A stretch of 14,781 bases of DNA from Rodentolepis nana (Eukaryota > Platyhelminthes > Cestoda > Cyclophyllidea > Hymenolepididae). A model generated the notes under the pieces. The model was not told where the DNA came from, ran no database searches, and saw only the letters and a program-made list of their open reading frames with translations. The position numbers and the translations under genes are program-made. The stretch lies in assembly GCA_900617975.1 (NCBI GenBank), contig UZAE01001177.1, positions 1 to 14,781 on the forward strand. Direction: 5' to 3'. Positions 9,711 through 14,781 of the stretch are shown in pieces (the first letter of the stretch is position 1; every line of letters starts with the position of its first letter).

Positions 9711-9935
9711 TTTTCGGGCGTAGTGTCCGATATAGATATTTGCGATGGTCTTTAATACCATCTAAGATAATCCGCCTTTTCAAGCAGACATTCTTGGTTG
9801 GTGAATCTGAAGTTGGCATAAGCTGGGTTTACAATTTCGACCAAGTCACCAAAACAAAATTGACTCTGGCTACAGATAGCTTTGATTTAGTCAACTTTTG
9901 GAAAGAGAATAGAAATCAGTGTTGTCATTAATTAT
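9711..9935 (+). repeat. Conserved upstream block, copy B
   Basis: Partner of 527-757. One frame is open from TTG 9740 to TAA 9931 (63 codons), including FKQTFLVGESEVG. The copies differ by indels after the first 40 codons. Substitutions in the shared part are not mainly synonymous, so I do not call a gene. Confidence 0.5.
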
Positions 9936-9959
9936 TTCCAAAAAATTGAAATATAGATG

Positions 9960-10680
9960 TTCTTTTGAATATTATGTCACCTGGAGCCCACTAAGGTATT
10001 GGAGGTTTATTTGAAATCCCCAACGAAGTATGAGAGAATGAGTGTGTCAAAAGAATGAGGTAAAAATGCATGACTTGGGCAAATGAAAATAAGCTAATTA
10101 AAACGCCTTGAATAGCATAGAATTCGAAAACATCCTGAAAAATACAAAGAAAGAAATCCCCGAATATGATCGGATAGATTGGAAAGAGCAAGGAGTTTGA
10201 AAATCAAGGTGTGTATGATAGAGTATGACTGGGTTATCATCCTTCGAGTAAATGTCACGAAGCTCATATTATAGTAAGAAGAGTGTTAGGAGGAGGAGGA
10301 GGAGGAGGAGGAGGAGGAGAGAGATGATTTTGTCATGAGGATCTCCAAGATGAAAATGAGCTTATGTATTCCAGAGAAGGATGTGATGACCTGGTGGGTG
10401 ACCTGCGAATGATGGAAAATGATTAATGCACGCACATTCAAGGGATTTTTCGTTTCCTCTCTCAGTTCAAATTCGCTTTTTTGGACAAATTTGTGTGGAT
10501 AATTAATATTATATGAGGTCATTTTATTATAGGAAGAGATTAATTCACTGCCATTCTTAATTAATAACTAGAAGAAGGCAATTTAGGCTTATTGTCAATT
10601 AGAAGTTTTGATAAGACAAACATGTTTCAACGGGAGACACTTCTGCTTCCTCCCTCTAGTCCAGAACTTGCTCATTTAGA
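9960..10680. other. Intergenic spacer of copy B
   Basis: No supported gene. It contains the (AGG)n tract at 10288-10320 and poorly alignable remains of the copy A spacer. A minus-strand ORF ending in a serine run here is produced by the microsatellite. Confidence 0.4.
10288..10320. repeat. (AGG)11 microsatellite
   Basis: Eleven perfect AGG units followed by GAGAGA. Absent from the corresponding part of copy A, so it arose or expanded after duplication or was lost there. Confidence 0.9.
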
Positions 10681-11040
10681 CCAAAGTCCGTAAATCGCTT
10701 TCAGACGAATGCAGCCAGCACATTCGCCACTTCACCTTCAAGCAGGAAGCCATAAGCGTAAACAGAAAGATCGTGTACGACAAAATCGAATTTCTTGATC
10801 TAAAGAGTTGTTGTCGCTGAAGTTTCTGACCTACTGAGCAACACTCTTGTCATCTTTAATTTACCTATTTAATCCTGAAAGGTGAAGTTACTAAAGCAAA
10901 GGTATCTTTAAACTCTTGACACATCTTCAACCAGGTAATATAATTAATTTAAAGTTGCATTAAATGGTGATCTTGAAGTTCAATTTTATAATGAATAGAA
11001 TGATGATTAGTTCGCATGATTACCACTCATTGCCATTTTC
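10680..11040 (+). promoter_or_regulatory. Conserved 5' flank of paralogue B
   Basis: Counterpart of 1720-2025. It shares TCTAAAGAGTTGTT and TGAAGTTTCTG and differs by multiple indels, including about 55 extra bases just upstream of the TATA-like motif. Likely promoter-proximal, by position. Confidence 0.4.
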
Positions 11041-11044
11041 ACAG

Positions 11045-11052
11045 TATATATA
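11045..11052 (+). promoter_or_regulatory. Candidate TATA element, paralogue B
   Basis: TATATATA ends 54 nt before ATG 11107, the same distance as TATTTATA in copy A. The same caveat applies: the conserved TTTATTCATAG before the ATG (AG at 11096-11097) could be a splice acceptor of a 5' UTR intron. Confidence 0.35.
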
Positions 11053-11106
11053 CGTGTAAAATGTAAATGAAATGAAACCTTAAGTATTTATTCATAGCTT
11101 TCACGA

Positions 11107-12494
11107 ATGAAGGGCGGCGAAGGTGCCCCGACTTCGAAAATCCCTGAAGTTTGTGAAAAGTCGATCAGTTCTGATGCTGCTGAATCTTGCAAAGGTACGG
11201 GGACTAATTATTTGTCATCATATAAGGCTTTTTATTTCCTTCCTGAAGAAAACAAGCAGCAAACGGAAGCAGAATTAGAAATATGGCAGGAGAAACAGCA
11301 ACGGGTCAAATCACCTATCAATTTACTTTCAAACTCGACTCCTGTTCCTATGGAAATGCAATCACTGCAGGGAGTAGAAATTCAAAGTTGTGCTGTCTCC
11401 TCAAAAAATGAATTATCGGATGAAGATTACGATCCATGTTCAAGACTTACCAAAAATGTCTATCAAGAATCAGAAAATAGATCATCGAATATACTCCCAC
11501 CAGGTCGTGAAGGAGAAATTATTTCTACAGTGGTTGATTATGTAACTCAAGATGCAATCACAAATCAAGTTATTGAATTTGCAGAACCTGATTCAGTTGA
11601 GGCACAGCCACAGACGCAAAAATGTGGGAGGACACGAAAGTCGGTGGTTGTTAAATTTTTGTCTTCAAGTGGAGATTTTGATTGGGAGACGGAAGAAATT
11701 CAGAAGATTTCTGATGTCTCGCTAACTCCAAATGATGCACCTACTCAATCTGAGTTGAATGCTGAGCACCAACCGATTCAGCCACACAAACATGAACAGT
11801 CGAGAAAATCTGATGGATCACCTCCTTTCAACGAGGCTCAACACATGGAGAGTGAAGAAGCCACTGCGCAGTCATCACTGTGCCCAGGAGGACGTGGAAG
11901 AAAAAGGAAGTTGGCAGTGGTTAAACTTGAAACCCAAACAGACATGGAAATCACAACCACTGTCGTGTCTTCAAAACATAGAAAACGTAGGAATGCCCTA
12001 GTATCCAAATGCAAAAGAACCAAGAGGTCAATTTTTACTGGCGCTAAACAGAATCGTCTTTCATTGTGCGAATTATCCGGAGTCTATGAATCTGACGGAG
12101 TCAGGTATGTCATTTTTCACGAATTTTAGTGAATTTAGATGAAGGAGAGGCTTCTGTAATTGATTAGATCAGCTTTATGAGGTCAAATATTATAAAGGCA
12201 GTGCGGAGATGGGGAACGGTAATAGTTCTGATTAGATTTACCTAAACTAGAAGTTGTCTGCCTCTCATTAGGGAGGCTCAATGGCCTTTTCATAAATGAA
12301 TTTTGAAATAATTTCAGTAAAGAAAGTTCATGTGCCCACTGGGCAGCATATAAGAAAGTGAGATTTTTATCTATTAGTTCAGTTCTTGCTTTGCTTATAC
12401 CATCAACATTTGTTTGAAAGATTTCGTTGTCACCAGTAGGTAGTGCTGGCTAAAATCTTCTTTTTGTTTGTGTTTTAGGTTTCATTCCTCGTGA
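11107..12494 (+). CDS. Paralogue B: basic, low-complexity, probably nuclear protein of unknown family
   Basis: Proposed coding is 11107-12104 joined to 12479-12494, giving 337 residues, exactly the length of paralogue A. The first exon is 998 nt in both copies, and translations align without a gap at about 80% identity by eye (roughly 64 differences in 333). Introns and flanks differ by many indels. That pattern indicates selection on the reading frame. Conserved parts are the LSSYK/FYFLP, INLLSNSTPVPM and GREGEIISTVVDYVTQD stretches, and a run of about 70 residues around GGRGRKRK (261-268) with one replacement. The donor CAG|GTATGT is strong, and the acceptor TGTTTTAG ends at 12478. Phase 2 joining makes Arg, then four residues and TGA. 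The C-terminal Arg/Lys cluster is more basic here (KHRKRRN). No known domain is recognised; chromatin or nuclear function is inferred from composition only. Confidence 0.74.
12105..12478 (+). other. Proposed intron of paralogue B (374 nt)
   Basis: Begins GTATGT, close to the general donor consensus, and ends in a T-rich tract with TTTTAG. It is 76 nt shorter than the intron in A. If retained, translation would stop at about 12129 after a short unrelated tail. Confidence 0.65.
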
Positions 12495-12740
12495 TCTCGA
12501 AGACGAGTGCCATCCACCAGATTCCCGCGGTACGAAACAGGTCAAGCACTGACTAGCAGTTGCATTACTCCATGTCTTATGTTTGTATTTCCCATTGGGC
12601 GTTTTATAACCACCACTAACTTGCTCCCATCCAAGTGTTAATAGAATTTTAATGCTTACTCTTTTAAGAGTAATAATCAAATGGATAATCACCGTTTTTC
12701 TATTGCCAGAATAACTCTTTCTATTTGTGCAACCACAGTT

Positions 12741-13100
12741 TGACTTTCTAAGCCTCTAATTGAAGGGATGCAAAATTAGTTTTCGTGCAAAAGTAGATCA
12801 GAAACCGTCAGGTGTCTCTGATCGTTACCGCTGTTACGGTTGACTATTGTGAAAGACGTTCCAGTATATGTTTAACTATTCAGAAATTCGTCTGATTTGA
12901 CAGATGACTTAGTACTTGGATTACAAAATGACGCAAATATGCAAATTTAGTAAGAGTTTCTGTAGATGTCCTCAATTTAATGGGCTTTAATGTTAATCAA
13001 AACTGTCATTGGGTCACTACAGTCACAATACCTCAATTGTCAAGGTACTATTCATGATCTGCTTTCCACCAAATGTCAAGTTGGAGTACACAGAAAACCG
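12741..13100 (+). repeat. Near-identical non-coding island, copy B
   Basis: Partner of 3781-4140, with about six substitutions and no indel over 360 nt. Right-hand identity drops abruptly at ACCGCC (13098-13103) against ACCGGG in A. It lies about 250 nt downstream of the proposed stop of paralogue B. Confidence 0.7.
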
Positions 13101-13219
13101 CCAATTGCAGATGAAATTTTTGAACTGATTCAAATTTTCTCAATTTAACACATTCAATAAATCGCATTGTGTTTTGCCAGACTGAATACAAAAATAAAAA
13201 AATAAAAATAAAATTGAGA

Positions 13220-13240
13220 ATATTATTATTATTATTATTT
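13220..13240 (-). repeat. (TAA)n 3' tail of the retrotransposon
   Basis: Plus-strand TATTATTATT repeats read as TAA/AAT units at the end of the minus-strand element. The tail abuts the last base of A/B homology, which fixes the insertion point. Confidence 0.75.
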
Positions 13241-13328
13241 CAAATGGCAGGCTTTGTGATATTTATCATTAGCCCTTAAAATTTGACTTTAGCTTCCCCA
13301 AGGGTGGGGGTGCATTTATGGCAGTTAA

Positions 13329-14138
13329 TTAATAGCAGTTCATTAGCCGTCTTCTTGCTTCCCAGTATCTCTGGCTTACCGCCGTTGTCTTTAGGGTTAG
13401 ACATCGAATCATCTGGGTCTTCTCCATTTCCTCCTGTAGGTTACATAGAGGGCATGTGGGTTGAGTGCATACTCCCAATCTGTGAAGATGTTTTGCCAAG
13501 CAATGGTGTTCGGTACGTAGTCTAAACTCAGCAACGGCTTCGATTCTTGGCCAGTCGGCTATGTCGGAGAGTGCCACTGTCCACTGTTTCTCCTTTGTTC
13601 GAGCTTTAAGTTCGTTGCACCTTGAAGTCTTGAATTCTCTTCTGAGTAAGGCCTTCATTGTGTGGAAAGACATCGACCTGAACATGCATTTCAAAATCGT
13701 TGTCCCCTTCTTAGCAAGTGTGTCAGCAAGCCCATTGCCTTTAATGCCACAGTGTCCAGGAATCCATTGTGGGACCACTATTTTGTTTTTCTCACTCAGC
13801 AGCTCATAGAGTTTTCTACATTCCTTTATCTCAGCTGTTTTGGGTGTCTCTCTGTTTCCAATAGAGTCTATTGCTGACTGTGAGTCCGAAAGTATCACCA
13901 CTTTGGTGAATTTCGTATCCAGGCAACATAATTGGCATAGTGCTATCCTAATGGGCTCTATTTCTCCTTCAATAGCGGATCTATTATGTCCCGCTGCTGC
14001 GTAGAAAGAGAAGAGTTCAGAATAGACACCTGCATCAATGTTTGCTTGGTCTTCTATGTATGACCCATCAGTGAAGACTTGGAGCCATTGATCTCCAGGA
14101 TAGTTGACATTGATTGTCTCAAAGGCCAGTGAGCGCAT
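13329..14138 (-). pseudogene. Retrotransposon RNase H domain and C-terminal tail (broken ORF2)
   Basis: Type I RNase H of a non-LTR element, which degrades RNA in the RNA-DNA hybrid during target-primed reverse transcription. All expected catalytic positions are present: Asp in FTDGS (residue 24), Glu in EGEIE (59), Asp in SDSQSAI (85), Asp in NGLADTLA (139) and the supporting His in WIPGHCG (129). After about residue 215 there is an RLRTEHHCLAKHLHRLG stretch and a CPLC motif with a later Cys, resembling the cysteine-rich tail of these proteins. The Met at 14138 is not a natural start: the frame is open upstream to about 14190, and homology continues into the RT in another frame. Similar to spider-genome elements from memory. 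Confidence 0.88.
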
Positions 14139-14175
14139 TTGCTCTGGAGGAGTGTTTGATTTCCTGAAGAAGTGT

Positions 14176-14749
14176 CTGCTAATGGGTTCATGGGGCTTTT
14201 TGGTTTGTCGTCGATTTGTAATTCTTTCTTCAGTTCTATGGCTTTCTGTATTAGACCAGATTGAGTTTTCAAATGTCTTGGTCTATCCTCACCGGTGCTG
14301 AAGAACTTATCCATGGGAATGCGCAATAGCTTCTCATACAGGATCAAGGCCTTTTCTTTGATAAGGGAACATATTGTTGTGCTTCCTGTAACTAGGAGCA
14401 TTGCATCAGTGGGTGTTGATTTTATCCCTCCAGTAATTGGTCGTAATGCTTGGTTGTGTCCCTTCTCGAGTGGTTTGAGAGTCACCTCTGTGGCTGTAAT
14501 GAGTGGCTCACAGCAATACAACATTACTGGCTGAATAAACATTTTGTAAGTTGTGCTGAGAGTTGAGCGTGCACAGCCCCATACGCTGCCAGCAAGACGC
14601 TTCAGTACATTCAGTCTATTTGAGACTCGTTCTACTACTTTAGCAATGTGACTTTTCCACGTTAGCTTTGTGCCAAACGTCATTCCGAGATATGTGAACT
14701 CATTGGTTCTTTCTAGAGTAGTATCCTTGTGCCTTAGAAGCGTGGGGTG
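14176..14749 (-). pseudogene. Retrotransposon reverse transcriptase, C-terminal (thumb) region, fragment
   Basis: The minus strand encodes a YLG...FGTKLTWKSHI motif followed by NRLNVLKRLAGSVWG, a stretch that follows the RT catalytic core in I/Jockey-type elements, and then PVMLYCCEPLITA and ALRPITGGIKSTP. The YADD-type active site would be upstream, beyond the window. The frame opens right after a TAA at 14750-14752, and homology runs through it, so that stop is a lesion. Near 14170-14180 the reading continues in the RNase H frame, one base displaced. The ORF itself carries on out of frame to 14054, but that tail is not homologous. Confidence 0.82.
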
Positions 14750-14781
14750 TTAGATAGACTTACCTCCTCGTGGTGCACCCT

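Larger units (their letters stand above)
9545..13220 (+). repeat. Duplicated segment, copy B
   Basis: Direct copy of about 320-4265. It carries the upstream block, a paralogous gene and the near-identical 3' island. The right end stops abruptly at the (TAA)n tail of a retroelement at 13220, while copy A continues without that tail. This copy also contains an (AGG)n microsatellite and a roughly 55-nt addition upstream of its TATA-like motif. Confidence 0.9.
13220..14781 (-). mobile_element. 3' part of a non-LTR retrotransposon (I/Jockey-like, with RNase H)
   Basis: On the minus strand the right part of the window reads as the RT C-terminal region, then RNase H, then a cysteine-containing tail, a 3' UTR of about 90 nt (13241-13328) and a (TAA)n tail at 13220-13240. 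A TAA-repeat tail plus RNase H is typical of the I group and relatives. The 5' part, including endonuclease and catalytic RT, lies outside the window. No target-site duplication can be checked because the other end is missing. The copy has a frameshift and an in-frame stop, so it is probably dead. Confidence 0.88.

Noticed and set aside
10286..10522. Minus-strand ORF ending in a run of serines
   Set aside because: The serine run is the (AGG)n microsatellite read in reverse; the rest has no support.
13283..14534. Several plus-strand ORFs of 65-82 codons
   Set aside because: They are antisense shadows of the retrotransposon RNase H and RT coding sequence.

Overview
The window is eukaryotic nuclear DNA. 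It is AT-rich and intron-bearing, with GT-AG splice sites that join in consistent reading phase, simple-sequence tracts, and a non-LTR retrotransposon carrying an RNase H domain. The C-terminal half of that retrotransposon protein reads like elements I know from spider and other arachnid genomes. An arachnid is therefore my best guess for the source, from remembered family resemblance only; no search was run. No bacterial, tRNA, rRNA or CRISPR feature was seen.

Layout. (1) About 320-4265 and 9545-13220 are two diverged copies, A and B, of the same segment, about 9 kb apart in direct orientation. Each contains an upstream conserved block, a promoter-like region, a two-exon plus-strand gene and a conserved 3' flank. 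The genes (A: 2088-3551; B: 11107-12494) encode paralogous, apparently unstructured, basic and probably nuclear proteins of exactly 337 residues each after splicing, about 80% identical. I recognise no known family. (2) Between the copies, on the minus strand at 9302-6523, I reconstruct an eight-exon gene not visible as one long ORF. It encodes a secreted protein of about 229 residues. The signal peptide is split by an intron, exon 2 is a 28-nt microexon, and all seven junctions agree in phase. Four cysteines are predicted in the mature part; the family is unresolved, with a faint ependymin/LolA-like flavour. (3) From 13220 to the right edge lies the 3' end of a minus-strand I/Jockey-like non-LTR element. 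It has a (TAA)n tail, intact RNase H catalytic residues, a frameshift between RT and RNase H, and an in-frame stop upstream. Its tail begins exactly where A/B homology stops, so it interrupted copy B or marks its end.

Relationship. The simplest history is a tandem duplication of a unit of about 9.2 kb (plus-strand gene, then the minus-strand secreted-protein gene), followed by retrotransposon insertion into copy B. Identity between the copies is mosaic: a 219-nt coding block and a 360-nt non-coding block are 98-99% identical, while neighbouring DNA is far more diverged. That suggests gene conversion or unusual local constraint. The remaining stretches (1-319, 770-1720, 4265-6238, 9303-9544, 9960-10680) show nothing I can call a gene.
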